Below are positions 1 through 7,498 of a stretch of DNA of 39,164 nt, piece by piece. The DNA is from Novosphingobium sp. GTDB lineage: Bacteria; Pseudomonadota; Alphaproteobacteria; Sphingomonadales; Sphingomonadaceae. A program made the position numbers and the translations under genes. Under the pieces are notes generated by a model. That model worked only from the letters and a program-made list of their open reading frames with translations. It made no database searches and was not told the origin of the DNA. The DNA is taken from contig NZ_JAUYRV010000020.1 in NCBI RefSeq assembly GCF_030696665.1, forward strand, positions 1 to 39,164, read 5' to 3'. Position 1 is the first letter of the stretch. Every line of letters starts with the position of its first letter.

Positions 1-27
1 TGTCTCGACTTCGCTCGACACGAACGG
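1..27. repeat. Dispersed palindrome, copy 1 (cut by window edge)
   Basis: The first 27 bases carry the core TCTCGACTTCGCTCGA followed by an arm reading CACGAACGG. A second copy lies at 2742-2775 with both arms present. The complete unit folds as an 11-bp stem (CCGTTCGTGTC with GACACGAACGG) around a 12-nt loop. Here the left arm is lost outside the window. I recall this element as a common intergenic repeat in sphingomonads. It lies downstream of the TonB receptor gene and might act in transcript ending, which is inference. Confidence 0.7.
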
Positions 28-48
28 ATGTGGGCGATGACCCGGTTT

Positions 49-84
49 GCGCCCCCTCCCGGGGAGGGGCGTGGGAGGGGGCGC
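49..84. repeat. Perfect 12-bp GC-rich inverted repeat
   Basis: GCGCCCCCTCCC at 49-60 is the exact reverse complement of GGGAGGGGGCGC at 73-84, with a 12-nt loop between. It lies just past the 3' end of the minus-strand receptor gene, so the receptor mRNA would end in a very stable hairpin. There is no T-run after it on the minus strand, so it is not a classical intrinsic terminator. It may be a dispersed repeat or an mRNA 3'-end stabiliser. Confidence 0.55.
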
Positions 85-101
85 GGCGGGGGCTGGTTAG
101 C

Positions 102-2174
102 TCAGAACTTGGTGCGGACTGTCAGGCGGGCGTTCAGCGGCTCGCCGGTGGAGATGTTGTTGTCGGTGTGCGCGGAGGGGAAATAGTCGGTGTCGGTCAG
201 GTTCTCGACATTGAGCTGGAGCGAGAGGTTCTCCGACAGATCGTAGAACACGGCAGCATCGAGGCGCGTGAAGGCCGGGAGCGTCACGCCGTTGCTTATC
301 GTGGCGAAGCTTTTCGACTGGTGCGTGATGCCAAGGCCGAGGCCGATCTGGCCGGTCACATCATAGCGCGTCCATGCCGAGGCCTGATGGCGCGGCAATT
401 GCGATAGCTTGCGACCGGCAGGTGCGGCGGTGGTGGCTGAACGGACTTCGCCATCCTGCAGGGTATAGCCAAGGCTTGCCTGCCAGTGCGGCAGGATGCG
501 GCCCGCCAACGAAAGCTCGATGCCCTTGGCGCGGGTCTGGCCTGACAGTTCGGGCAGGCCGGTGACCGGGTTGTTGAAGCGCGAATTGTCGCGGTCCAGC
601 TGGTAGACGGCAGCAGTGAAGGCAAGGCCGGGGTTTACGTCCCACTTCACGCCTGCTTCGAGGTTTTCGAACTGCTCTGGCGCGAGGGTGGCTTGCGTGG
701 CGTCCAATGCGCCGAATTGATCGCCCGATTGCGGCAGGAACGTGCGCGTGAAGCTGCCGTAGAAGCTGACGTTTTCCTGTGGCTTGAGAATCAGGCCGAA
801 GCGCGGCGACCATTTGCGGTCGGTGCGCGATGCGCCGACGTTGTTGATCGCATTGCGACCGGTGATGCGGAATTCGTCATAGCGGACACCGGCAACAACT
901 TGCAGGAACGACGCAAGCTCGATCTGGTCCTGAATATAGGCCGAAAACGTGCGCACATCGGTGCGGCTGTTGGTGACAAGCGGGCCATAAGTGAGCGCGG
1001 GGACATTGAGGCGTTCTGCCAGCGTGACCGTGCCGTTGTTGGTGTTGCGGCGGGTGGCGTGGGTGTCCTGATCGGCGAATTCGACGCCTGTCAGCAGGGT
1101 GTGGCCGATGCCGCCGGTCTGCCCGGTCCAGACGAGGTTGGCTTGCCCGACCCAGCTGCCGCGCACGGTGCCGCTGTCATATCCGGCCAGTGCGACCGTG
1201 TTGTTAGTTGTGTTCACCGGTCCACTGGCGAAGATGTTGCCATAGAGCTTGTCGGTGTGGCTGTACTGGCCAAGCACGTTGAAGCTGAGATTGTCGGTCA
1301 GGTCATGATCGAGCCGGGCCTGCGCGATGTGCGCGACGACGGTGGCGATGTTCGTGTCCTTGCGGCCAAAGAACGTGTCGTCAAAACCGGTCAGCGGCTT
1401 ACCGCCCAGCGAGGGCACGCCGCGATCGGTGGTGCGGCGGTCATCATCGTAGTTGTAGGCAAGTTCGATCCGCGTGGCATCGCCCGGCTGGAACGCCATC
1501 GTGGGGTTCACGCCGATGAAGCGGCCCTCGAAATCCTGACGGTGGTTGTCGAATTCCTCGTAGGTGGCGTTGAGGCGCGCGCCGACCATGTCGCTGAGCG
1601 GCTGGTTCCAGTCGGCGGCAAGCGCGAAAGCGCCGAAGCTGTCGACATTGGCGCTGGCTTGTCCGCTGGTGCCGGCAAGGTCAGGCGTCTTGCTGACACG
1701 GTTGATCACGCCGCCGCCGCCGCCACGGCCAAACAGCAGCGCGTTGGCACCTTTCAGCACTTCCACACGCTCGATATTGTAGAGCGAGCGATAGTATTGC
1801 GTGTCGTCGCGCAGGCCATCGAGATAAAAGTCGGCGGTGGTGTTCTGGCCGCGCAGGGTGATCTGGTCGCGGTGGCCTTCGCCCTGGCCGAGCACGACGC
1901 CCGGGACATAGCGCAGCGCATCGCCAAGCTGGGTAATGCCCTGATCGTCAAGCTGTTCGCGCGTGAGCACGGTGATGGTCTGCGGCACGTCGACCAGCGG
2001 AGTGGGGGTCTTTACCGCATTGGCATCGACCGGGCGATAGCCGTCGGCTGTGCCGGTGACGACGATGACTGTGCCGGTGGCTTCTGGCGCAGCGTCTGCC
2101 GGAACGACATCTGCGAAGGCCGCTGAAGGGGCAAGCACGGTTCCGGCGAGGAGCAGGCTGACGAGGTGGTTCAC
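102..2174 (-). CDS. TonB-dependent siderophore receptor
   Basis: Outer-membrane gated channel of the TonB-dependent siderophore receptor family (Fiu/FhuA-like), 690 residues. A signal peptide covers residues 1-21 (cleavage after SAAFA). The plug follows, with the motifs VPQTITVLTREQL, YVPGV, DQITLRGQ and the conserved ERVEVLKGANALLFGRGGGGG. The rest is a long beta-barrel ending in the outer-membrane sorting signal LTVRTKF (terminal Phe). I chose the GTG at 2174: AGGGAG stands 6 nt upstream and the signal peptide begins there. The ATG eight codons upstream has no such site. A Fur-like box lies 36 nt upstream of the start, which fits iron repression. The substrate, probably a ferric catecholate or similar chelate, cannot be told from sequence. 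No TonB or ABC transporter genes are adjacent. Confidence 0.93.
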   Translation of the reverse strand: MNHLVSLLLAGTVLAPSAAFADVVPADAAPEATGTVIVVTGTADGYRPVDANAVKTPTPLVDVPQTITVLTREQLDDQGITQLGDALRYVPGVVLGQGEGHRDQITLRGQNTTADFYLDGLRDDTQYYRSLYNIERVEVLKGANALLFGRGGGGGVINRVSKTPDLAGTSGQASANVDSFGAFALAADWNQPLSDMVGARLNATYEEFDNHRQDFEGRFIGVNPTMAFQPGDATRIELAYNYDDDRRTTDRGVPSLGGKPLTGFDDTFFGRKDTNIATVVAHIAQARLDHDLTDNLSFNVLGQYSHTDKLYGNIFASGPVNTTNNTVALAGYDSGTVRGSWVGQANLVWTGQTGGIGHTLLTGVEFADQDTHATRRNTNNGTVTLAERLNVPALTYGPLVTNSRTDVRTFSAYIQDQIELASFLQVVAGVRYDEFRITGRNAINNVGASRTDRKWSPRFGLILKPQENVSFYGSFTRTFLPQSGDQFGALDATQATLAPEQFENLEAGVKWDVNPGLAFTAAVYQLDRDNSRFNNPVTGLPELSGQTRAKGIELSLAGRILPHWQASLGYTLQDGEVRSATTAAPAGRKLSQLPRHQASAWTRYDVTGQIGLGLGITHQSKSFATISNGVTLPAFTRLDAAVFYDLSENLSLQLNVENLTDTDYFPSAHTDNNISTGEPLNARLTVRTKF

Positions 2175-2209
2175 AAATTCTCCCTGATCATTTCGCACGC
2201 TGGGCGATG

Positions 2210-2224
2210 CGATAATGATTTGCA
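2210..2224 (-). promoter_or_regulatory. Fur-like box of the siderophore receptor
   Basis: Read on the minus strand this is TGCAAATCATTATCG, which agrees with the 7-1-7 Fur core TGATAATNATTATCA at 12 of 15 positions. It lies 36 nt before the receptor start codon, where repressor binding would block transcription. The match is visible in the sequence; control by Fur is inference from the motif and the gene's function. Confidence 0.55.
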
Positions 2225-2290
2225 GTCACGTCGCCTATTGCGAGTCAAAGTCACTTGCAAGGAGATTTATGAGACTTGGTCGCATTAACA

Positions 2291-2304
2291 TTGATGCGGA
2301 TCAA
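2291..2304 (+). promoter_or_regulatory. FNR/FixK-type box upstream of arsC
   Basis: TTGAT-GCGG-ATCAA is a perfect match to the FNR/Anr/FixK consensus TTGATNNNNATCAA. Its centre is about 76 nt before the chosen arsC start. If a start point lies about 41 nt downstream of the centre, near 2339, activation would leave a 35-nt leader carrying the ribosome-binding site at 2362-2367. No strong -10 hexamer is evident there. This suggests oxygen-responsive control by a CRP/FNR-family protein. Confidence 0.5.
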
Positions 2305-2373
2305 ACTGGCGCGATGTTGCGTGGTTGGATCGTGAAGCTAAAGCAGTGCGGTGTTTTATCTGGAAGGCGGACT

Positions 2374-2715
2374 ATGAAAGCTACGATCTGGCACAACCCC
2401 GGCTGCGGGACTTCACGCAACACGCTGGCGATGTTGCGTGAGTCGGGTGCTGAGGTGACCGTAGTCGAGTATCTCAAGACACCGCCGAGCGCGGACAAGC
2501 TGGCGCAGCTCTATCGCGATGCCGGGATCACGCCGCAGCAGGGTTTGCGGATGCGCGGGACGGATGCCGAAGAGCGCGGGCTGGTGCAGGCCGATGATGC
2601 GACGGTGCTGGCGGCGATGACGGCAGAGCCGAAGCTGATCGAGAGGCCGCTGGTGGAAACCGACAAGGGTGTGCGCCTGTGCCGTCCCAAGGAGTTGGTG
2701 CTGGAGATTCTTTAG
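2374..2715 (+). CDS. arsC: ArsC-family arsenate reductase (glutaredoxin type)
   Basis: Small thioredoxin-fold reductase of the ArsC/Spx/YffB superfamily, 113 residues, close to the usual length of glutaredoxin-linked arsenate reductases. Motif HNPGCGTSR at residues 7-15 gives the catalytic Cys11. Near the C terminus ERP and RLCRP supply the arginines that in E. coli ArsC bind arsenate, which favours ArsC over YffB. It would reduce arsenate to arsenite using glutathione/glutaredoxin. The start at 2374 has GGAAGG 6 nt upstream and fits family length. An in-frame ATG at 2269 with AAGGAG 4 nt upstream would add 35 residues unlike the family and would overlap the FNR box, so I rejected it. No arsR, arsB or acr3 gene is adjacent, so an arsenic role in vivo is not proven. 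Confidence 0.85.
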   Translation: MKATIWHNPGCGTSRNTLAMLRESGAEVTVVEYLKTPPSADKLAQLYRDAGITPQQGLRMRGTDAEERGLVQADDATVLAAMTAEPKLIERPLVETDKGVRLCRPKELVLEIL

Positions 2716-2741
2716 ACGCGCTTGCGTTCAGAAGCGCATCC

Positions 2742-2775
2742 CCGTTCGTGTCTCGACTTCGCTCGACGCGAACGG
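2742..2775. repeat. Dispersed palindrome, copy 2
   Basis: Full copy of the element at the window start: arms CCGTTCGTGTC (2742-2752) and GACGCGAACGG (2765-2775) around the loop TCGACTTCGCTC. One G-T wobble replaces a pair that would be perfect with the arm of copy 1. It begins 26 nt after the arsC stop, so it may fold in the arsC transcript 3' end. Confidence 0.75.
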
Positions 2776-2794
2776 ATGTAGTGCGAGCCTCTGT

Positions 2795-2923
2795 TTAGAA
2801 AGGCAGCGGGTGTCCGGCGAGGATCAGCGCGGCGGCACAGCCCAGCACGATCAACCTGCGCGGCAGATCAGGCAGCAGATGCGCAGGAGCGACGGTGTGG
2901 ATCAGGGCGATTGTGCGGGCCAT
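2795..2923 (-). CDS. Possible 42-residue membrane peptide
   Basis: A short open frame from ATG at 2923 to TAA at 2795. It has a basic amphipathic start (MARTIALIHTV), then a Pro/Arg turn, then one hydrophobic stretch (LIVLGCAAALILAG) long enough for a membrane segment. It lies 44 nt downstream of the M14 peptidase on the same strand and could share its transcript. I see no good ribosome-binding site directly before the ATG and do not recognise the protein. It is reported because the strand has no other candidate here and the hydrophobic pattern is not random-looking. Confidence 0.35.
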   Translation of the reverse strand: MARTIALIHTVAPAHLLPDLPRRLIVLGCAAALILAGHPLPF

Positions 2924-2967
2924 GCTGCTGCCATGCGCCTTGATTTGTTAACGGCTGGTAAAAGCGT

Positions 2968-4098
2968 TCAACCTTCCAGCCATTCCAGCAGCGATGTCAG
3001 GCATTCGCGCCCCAGCAGCTTTGAGCGTTCAGGACTCCAGCCCTGTTCCAAGCACGGCAGATCGTCGTTGTCCTTGAAGGGCATTTCCAGCGTCATCGCC
3101 AGACAGCCAAAGCGTTCGGCCACATGATTGGTGGACATCGCCAGATTGGCGCGACCGGGCGAGGCGGTGGGATAGCCGCGCTTTGTCTGGAAATCCGGCG
3201 TGCGGCGTTCAAGGATGGCGCGGTAGCGGGTGTAGCTTTCGCCCAAGGCATCGGTCCATGAAGGGATGCCTTCAAAGCCTGCGATGAACACGTGGGGGAT
3301 CGCTTCGTCACCGTGGACATCCATCGCGAAGTGGCAGCCGACCTCGTCCATCGCGTTGCGGATGGCGAGCACTTCGGGCGAGCGTTCGGGAGTGGGTTCG
3401 TGCCATTCGCGATTGAGGTTCACGCCCACGGCATTGGTGCGCAAGTGGCCGCGGCAAGATCCGTCGGGGTTGGCATTGGGCACCACGTGGAAGCGGCACA
3501 GCTGGCGCAGGCGGCGGGCATGGGGGTCTGCCGGATCGGTCAGCATGTCCAGCACCCCTTCCATCCACCATTCGGCCATCGATTCGCCGGGGTGCTGGCG
3601 GGCATAGAGCCACACGTGCTTTTCACCCTCGCCCATTTCGAGGCAGTCGATCGGCTGGCCTTCGATGCTGGTGCCAAGGCAGCGGTAGGTCACGCCCGGT
3701 TGCGCGGCGACTTGGGCGACCAGATCGTGATGTCGCTCCATCGAATAAGGCGCGAAATAGGCGAACCAGCAGGTGCCGCCCTGCGGGGTGTGGCGGATGG
3801 TCAGCGTACCATCGGCCTCGCGCGGGTCATAAGTGGTGTCGGTGCGGCCCCAGAATTCGCGGTCTTCGGAAAATGCGGCGCGATAGCCGGGCCAACCGCC
3901 GGGGTAGGCCGATTTGGCAAGGCCGGTGATCTTCAGTTCCAGTTCGCGCCCTGCAGCGCCATCGACGCGGAAGTGGAACCACTGGAAGAAGTCCGAATCG
4001 CGGTCCTTGCGGATGGAGAGAGTTGCGCTGGCCCCTGAAACGGAGAGCACTTCGATATTGCCGGAATCGAACGCGGCATTGATGCGGATGTCATTCAT
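2968..4098 (-). CDS. M14 zinc carboxypeptidase, cytosolic-carboxypeptidase-like
   Basis: Metallocarboxypeptidase of family M14, 376 residues, resembling the cytosolic carboxypeptidase (CCP/AGBL) subgroup. Residues 1-120 form the beta-sandwich N-terminal domain typical of that group. The catalytic domain follows: HPGE (His169, Glu172) and His262 in DVHGDE are zinc ligands, NANPDG at 208-213 and NREW at 229-232 bind the substrate carboxylate, and Glu338 in TLEMPF is the general base. There is no signal peptide, so it acts in the cytoplasm. The natural substrate of bacterial members is not established; eukaryotic CCPs remove C-terminal glutamates. The start ATG overlaps the stop of the upstream DUF4136 gene by 4 nt (ATGA), so the two are translationally coupled. 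Confidence 0.9.
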   Translation of the reverse strand: MNDIRINAAFDSGNIEVLSVSGASATLSIRKDRDSDFFQWFHFRVDGAAGRELELKITGLAKSAYPGGWPGYRAAFSEDREFWGRTDTTYDPREADGTLTIRHTPQGGTCWFAYFAPYSMERHHDLVAQVAAQPGVTYRCLGTSIEGQPIDCLEMGEGEKHVWLYARQHPGESMAEWWMEGVLDMLTDPADPHARRLRQLCRFHVVPNANPDGSCRGHLRTNAVGVNLNREWHEPTPERSPEVLAIRNAMDEVGCHFAMDVHGDEAIPHVFIAGFEGIPSWTDALGESYTRYRAILERRTPDFQTKRGYPTASPGRANLAMSTNHVAERFGCLAMTLEMPFKDNDDLPCLEQGWSPERSKLLGRECLTSLLEWLEG

Positions 4099-4703
4099 TT
4101 GACAGTGATAGTCTCACCCGAGGTGCCGGGGAAGTCCGAGAACAGCGCGCGGGCGAGGCGTGGGGCCGCTTCGCCGATGGCAGCTTCCTTGGCCTTCGCA
4201 CTTTCGCGGTTGTCGGCGCGGCCTTCCCACAGCGATTCGCCGGTCTTCTTGTCGCGGATGCGGACAGAAAGGCGGGTGACCACGAAATCCTTCGGCCCAC
4301 CGCCAAGGTTGAAGCCGAGTCCGAGGCCCAGCCCGCTGCCGAAGCTGCCAGTCGATCCGCCCACGCCAACGCTGACGGGGCTGCGCGTGCGTTCGCGCTT
4401 TTGCACTTCGCGTTCGATGAACACTTCGGCAACAACATCAGTGGCGCCGGGCGTGGCGATGCCGAAACCCTGCGCGGAAAGTTCGCGCTGGACGGCGGTG
4501 AGCCATGTCTTGTCCTCAAGACTCTTGGGATCGCTGCCGGGGGCGGGTTCGACCATCGCAGCCACGCCCTTCAGCCGGGCCAGCGTTTCGGGCGTGTGGA
4601 AGCGGGTGACTTCCACCGGGGCGGGCTTGGCCAGCGCGGGCGTGACGGTCAGGGCGGAAAGGGCGAGTGCGGCGGCGAGGCGTTTCATCTTTGCAGCATC
4701 CAT
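4095..4703 (-). CDS. DUF4136 domain envelope protein, copy A
   Basis: About 202 residues with a cleavable signal peptide ([20 protein letters not shown]) and no lipobox cysteine. A DUF4136 domain follows, recognisable from [11 protein letters not shown], then a Gly-rich patch around residues 110-130, then [20 protein letters not shown] near the C terminus. The start at 4703 has GGGGGA about 6 nt upstream; the ATG five codons later would give a slightly shorter signal peptide. Its partner copy B lies 57 nt upstream on the same strand and shares the RDKxT-x-LWEG signature, so this is a tandem paralogous pair. Function is unknown; a periplasmic or outer-membrane-associated place is inferred from the signal peptide. 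Confidence 0.82.
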   Translation of the reverse strand: MDAAKMKRLAAALALSALTVTPALAKPAPVEVTRFHTPETLARLKGVAAMVEPAPGSDPKSLEDKTWLTAVQRELSAQGFGIATPGATDVVAEVFIEREVQKRERTRSPVSVGVGGSTGSFGSGLGLGLGFNLGGGPKDFVVTRLSVRIRDKKTGESLWEGRADNRESAKAKEAAIGEAAPRLARALFSDFPGTSGETITVK

Positions 4704-4760
4704 CTGTTTATCCCCCAAGGTGGGGCCGATTGCCGCATGCCGCAATGCCAAAGGGCACAG

Positions 4761-5432
4761 TCAGCCGCCGGTTGGCACTACCTGCGCATCTGCAAAGCGG
4801 GCGAAGAGCGCCGTGGCCAGTTTTGCTGCAACCGCGCCGTTGTCGAGCCCGTCGTCATCTTCGCGCGATTGCGCTTCGGCGTGGCCTTCCCACAGCACGC
4901 GGTCGGTCACCTTGTCGCGGATGCGCACATCGAGCCGCGTGGCGATGATCGCCTTGCGGGGCTTCGACAGGTCGATGTTAAGTGCCATCGCCTGATAGTT
5001 GCCGCGATTCGAAACGCCCACTTCCATCGCGCCAGAGACGGCCTTGCGCTTCTCCTCCTCAGGCACGACGACGGCGTGGGTTATGCCGATCTGGGCGATC
5101 TGGCCACTTTCCGCGCCGCTGACGGCGGTATCGTAGCCAAGCTTGGCCAGTTGATCGACCACGGCGGCTTCATAGACCGGCAGCTTCCATTCGACTTCGG
5201 CACCGTTGGCGGCGGCAACGGTGATCGGGCCTTTGCCGAGCAGGGCCGCAGCGTCTGCGGACTGGAAGGCGGTGACGTCGACCTTCTTTGACGGCTGGGC
5301 GGCTTGGCGCGAGGGGCCGCCGAATCGCTGGTCCATCTGGCTTCCTCCCCAGCGCCCGCCCATCGGTTGGGCCACGGCGGCGGCAGGCAGGGAGAGCGCG
5401 ATAAGCGCGACGATGGGCAATTTGAGGTTCAT
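4761..5432 (-). CDS. DUF4136 domain envelope protein, copy B
   Basis: 223 residues, signal peptide MNLKLPIVALIALSLPAAAV, then a Gly/Gln/Arg-rich linker and a DUF4136 domain from about residue 50. The end carries LDVRIRDKVTDRVLWEGHAE, matching copy A downstream. The ATG at 5432 has GGAAG about 9 nt upstream and begins the signal peptide; the frame stays open further upstream but without a plausible start. It is the first gene of a minus-strand group (copy B, copy A, M14 peptidase) and is divergent from rpmJ, with which it shares a 177-nt spacer. Function unknown. Confidence 0.82.
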   Translation of the reverse strand: MNLKLPIVALIALSLPAAAVAQPMGGRWGGSQMDQRFGGPSRQAAQPSKKVDVTAFQSADAAALLGKGPITVAAANGAEVEWKLPVYEAAVVDQLAKLGYDTAVSGAESGQIAQIGITHAVVVPEEEKRKAVSGAMEVGVSNRGNYQAMALNIDLSKPRKAIIATRLDVRIRDKVTDRVLWEGHAEAQSREDDDGLDNGAVAAKLATALFARFADAQVVPTGG

Positions 5433-5532
5433 TCGCTTGCTTCCCACATGAGGGCTGTCAGAGTGATGAACGCGCGCCGACGCTAAATCCTGCGCCGGAT
5501 CAGCCAAATGCAGCAGATTGGTCAGCGCGAGG

Positions 5533-5560
5533 TTGACTTGGGTGCGCGCCGTCTTTAACG
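5533..5560 (+). promoter_or_regulatory. Candidate rpmJ promoter
   Basis: TTGACT at 5533-5538 matches five of six -35 positions. A weak -10 (TTAACG at 5555-5560, spacing 16) follows. It stands about 50 nt before rpmJ, in the right orientation. The -10 is poor, so confidence is modest. Confidence 0.4.
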
Positions 5561-5609
5561 GCCACGCTTCAGTTTTCAGCCCGGTCAGCTTCGGGCAAAG
5601 GGATTCGAC

Positions 5610-5735
5610 ATGAAGATTCGCAACAGCCTGAAGTCGCTCAAGGACCGCCACCGGGACAACCGCGTGATTCGTCGCCGTGGCCGCGTCTATGTGATCAACA
5701 AGACCCAGAAGCGCTTCAAGGCGCGCCAGGGTTAA
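5610..5735 (+). CDS. rpmJ: 50S ribosomal protein L36
   Basis: 41-residue, strongly basic protein of the large ribosomal subunit. It begins [17 protein letters not shown] and continues with [19 protein letters not shown], the pattern of the longer L36 form that lacks the four zinc-binding cysteines (the C-minus, YkgO-like type) and is the usual L36 in alphaproteobacteria. AAAGGGA lies 6-12 nt before the ATG. It is transcribed alone: a candidate promoter lies upstream and a strong terminator about 75 nt downstream. The lack of Cys ligands means it does not need zinc, unlike C-plus paralogues. Confidence 0.93.
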   Translation: MKIRNSLKSLKDRHRDNRVIRRRGRVYVINKTQKRFKARQG

Positions 5736-5810
5736 TCGAATAAGTTTCGGTGCAGTCTCGCGACGGCGGGGCTGCACCGGAAACCGGCAGGCCTTTTCAC
5801 AAGGCGCGTT

Positions 5811-5844
5811 GCCCCCGCCGAAACGCGGGGGCGCTGTCGTTTTT
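5811..5844 (+). terminator. Intrinsic terminator of rpmJ
   Basis: GCCCCCGC (5811-5818) and GCGGGGGC (5825-5832) form a perfect 8-bp stem with a 6-nt loop, followed by GCTGTCGTTTTT. The T-run ends 9 nt before the next start codon, so transcription of the HAD gene probably needs its own promoter or read-through. Confidence 0.7.
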
Positions 5845-5853
5845 GGGGTTCGC

Positions 5854-6462
5854 ATGGCAGTAGAAGCCGTAGTCTGGGACATCGGGCGCGTGCTGGTCGA
5901 ATTCGATCTGGCGCGAATTTACCGCGATTCTATTCCCGATGCAGAAGAGCGTGCCCGATTCGTTGCCGAAGTGGTGACCGAGGACTGGCATTGGCAGCAT
6001 GATGCCGGAGTGCCCTTTGCGCAAATGGTCGCTGCCCGCTCCGCCGAATTTCCGCAGCATGCGGCGCGAATCGCGCTCTATGCCAGCCACTGGCTGGATA
6101 GCCTTCCCGGCCCGGTGCCCGGCACGCATGCGTTGATAGAGCGGCTGGCGGCGCGGGGCGTGCCGCAATATGCGATCACCAATTTTGGTGTCGATGCGTG
6201 GGAAATGTTCCGGCCAACGTACCCGATTCTCGATCACATGCGCGATATCGTGATTTCAGGCGTGGAGCGGCTGGTAAAGCCCGATGTCGCGATCTTTGAT
6301 CTGGCGGTGCAGCGATTTGGCCGTGCGCCGGAAACGATGCTGTTCATTGATGACAATGCCGCCAATATCGCCGCCGCGCAGGCGCTGGGCTGGCAGGTGC
6401 ATCACTTCGTGCGCGATCCGGTGGTGCTGGAAGCGCGGATGCAGGCACTGGGCCTGCTGTAA
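5854..6462 (+). CDS. HAD-superfamily hydrolase
   Basis: 202-residue haloacid-dehalogenase-fold protein of the YihX/epoxide-hydrolase-N-like branch. Motif I is VVWDIGRVL (nucleophile Asp9 with Gly at +2), motif II is the TN of ITNFG, motif III is the Lys in VKPDVAIFD, and motif IV is FIDDNAANI. A helical cap lies between motifs I and II. Such enzymes hydrolyse small phosphomonoesters; the real substrate cannot be told. The start at 5854 has GGGG 5-9 nt upstream. It sits alone between the rpmJ terminator and the convergent OmpA-like gene 47 nt downstream. Confidence 0.85.
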   Translation: MAVEAVVWDIGRVLVEFDLARIYRDSIPDAEERARFVAEVVTEDWHWQHDAGVPFAQMVAARSAEFPQHAARIALYASHWLDSLPGPVPGTHALIERLAARGVPQYAITNFGVDAWEMFRPTYPILDHMRDIVISGVERLVKPDVAIFDLAVQRFGRAPETMLFIDDNAANIAAAQALGWQVHHFVRDPVVLEARMQALGLL

Positions 6463-6509
6463 GGCGGGACGAGCCGCAGTCCCCGTGACCGCGCCCGCCC
6501 CGTGCATCG

Positions 6510-7376
6510 TCAAAAGCCGTCGATAGCCTTGCTGACAAGGACGTTCACCGCAACGCGGCGGTTCTGCGCTTTGCCTTCTTCGGTGTAGTTGTCTGCCGCC
6601 GGATCGGATTCTGCCATGCCGGTGGGGGTCAGCACGCGGTATGGCTTCCAGCGGCACTGCTGTTGCAGATAGTTGATCACGCTGGCGGCGCGCTTTTCGC
6701 TGAGCGTCTGGTTGTATTCTTCGGGGCCGACCGAATCGGTGTAGCCGACCACCAGCAGCAGCGCGTTGTCCATGCCTTCTGCCGTAGCGGCTGCCTGGCA
6801 CAGCTCAGCGCGGGCCTGCGGGGAAAGTGCGGTCTTGCCGGTGTCGAAATAGACGTTGGTGGTGGCTTTGACGTTGTAATTGTCGATGTCGCCCATGCGG
6901 CTGCGCAGGCCCTCGGTGGCAGCAGTCTGTTCAGCAAAGCCCTGCGCCGTGCCATTGCGGATCATGTTGGCGGTCTTGAAGTCGCCGTTCTTGAAAGTGA
7001 TCTGGCTGGCGAGCAGCGTGGTGCCCGATTGCATGGTCTTTACGGTAACGGGCAGGCCGTTGAGCAGGTTCGTCATGCCCAGCTTCTTGCTGCCGAACAG
7101 GCCGGTGCTGGCTTTGACGGTGGTGGCATCGTTGAGGAAGATCACCGAGCTGGTGCCATCGACGGCCGTGACCTTCATCTTGTCACCCTTGCGGGCCGTG
7201 ATGATCCCTTTGATCTCGGGGCCTTTGACCATCTCGGCCATCTCGGGAAGGGCTTCGCCCTCGACAATGATGTTCGGATCTTGCGATGCTTCCTGCGCCA
7301 ACGCGCTGACGGAAGGGGTAAGCGCCGCTGTGCTGAGCAGGAACGCGAGCCCTGCGGTTCTGGAAATCGTGTCCAC
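6510..7376 (-). CDS. OmpA-family peptidoglycan-binding protein
   Basis: 288 residues. A signal peptide ends at SALAQ (about residue 28). Residues 55-150 resemble a DUF5666-like beta domain (GIITARKGDKMKVTAVDG). Residues 170-285 are an OmpA C-terminal domain with NVYFDTGKTALSPQAR, VVGYTDSVG, LSEKRAASVINYL and QNRRVAV, which bind diaminopimelate in peptidoglycan. It probably links the envelope to the cell wall. The start is GTG with a perfect AGGAGG 6 nt upstream. The combination of an OmpA domain with a small N-terminal beta domain instead of an 8-strand barrel is seen in several sphingomonad proteins; the role of the N-terminal part is unknown. Confidence 0.9.
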   Translation of the reverse strand: MDTISRTAGLAFLLSTAALTPSVSALAQEASQDPNIIVEGEALPEMAEMVKGPEIKGIITARKGDKMKVTAVDGTSSVIFLNDATTVKASTGLFGSKKLGMTNLLNGLPVTVKTMQSGTTLLASQITFKNGDFKTANMIRNGTAQGFAEQTAATEGLRSRMGDIDNYNVKATTNVYFDTGKTALSPQARAELCQAAATAEGMDNALLLVVGYTDSVGPEEYNQTLSEKRAASVINYLQQQCRWKPYRVLTPTGMAESDPAADNYTEEGKAQNRRVAVNVLVSKAIDGF

Positions 7377-7498
7377 GGATGTCCTCCTGAGAATTTCGAT
7401 TGCAGACCTGCTGCGACATATCTTTCTGTCAGGTGAATGTAACAGGACGCCGGTTGGATTGTGCAGCTAAATTGCCCCCGTTTTGAGGCGAACCGAGT

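Noticed and set aside
693..2126. 477-codon plus-strand open frame opposite the TonB receptor
   Set aside because: Antisense shadow produced by high GC at third codon positions; the sequence is Val/Gly/Ala/Asp-rich with no domain, while the minus strand is a clear receptor.
2269..2373. Earlier arsC start at 2269 with AAGGAG
   Set aside because: It would add 35 residues absent from the family and cover the FNR box; spacing to the ATG is only 4 nt. It could still encode a short leader.
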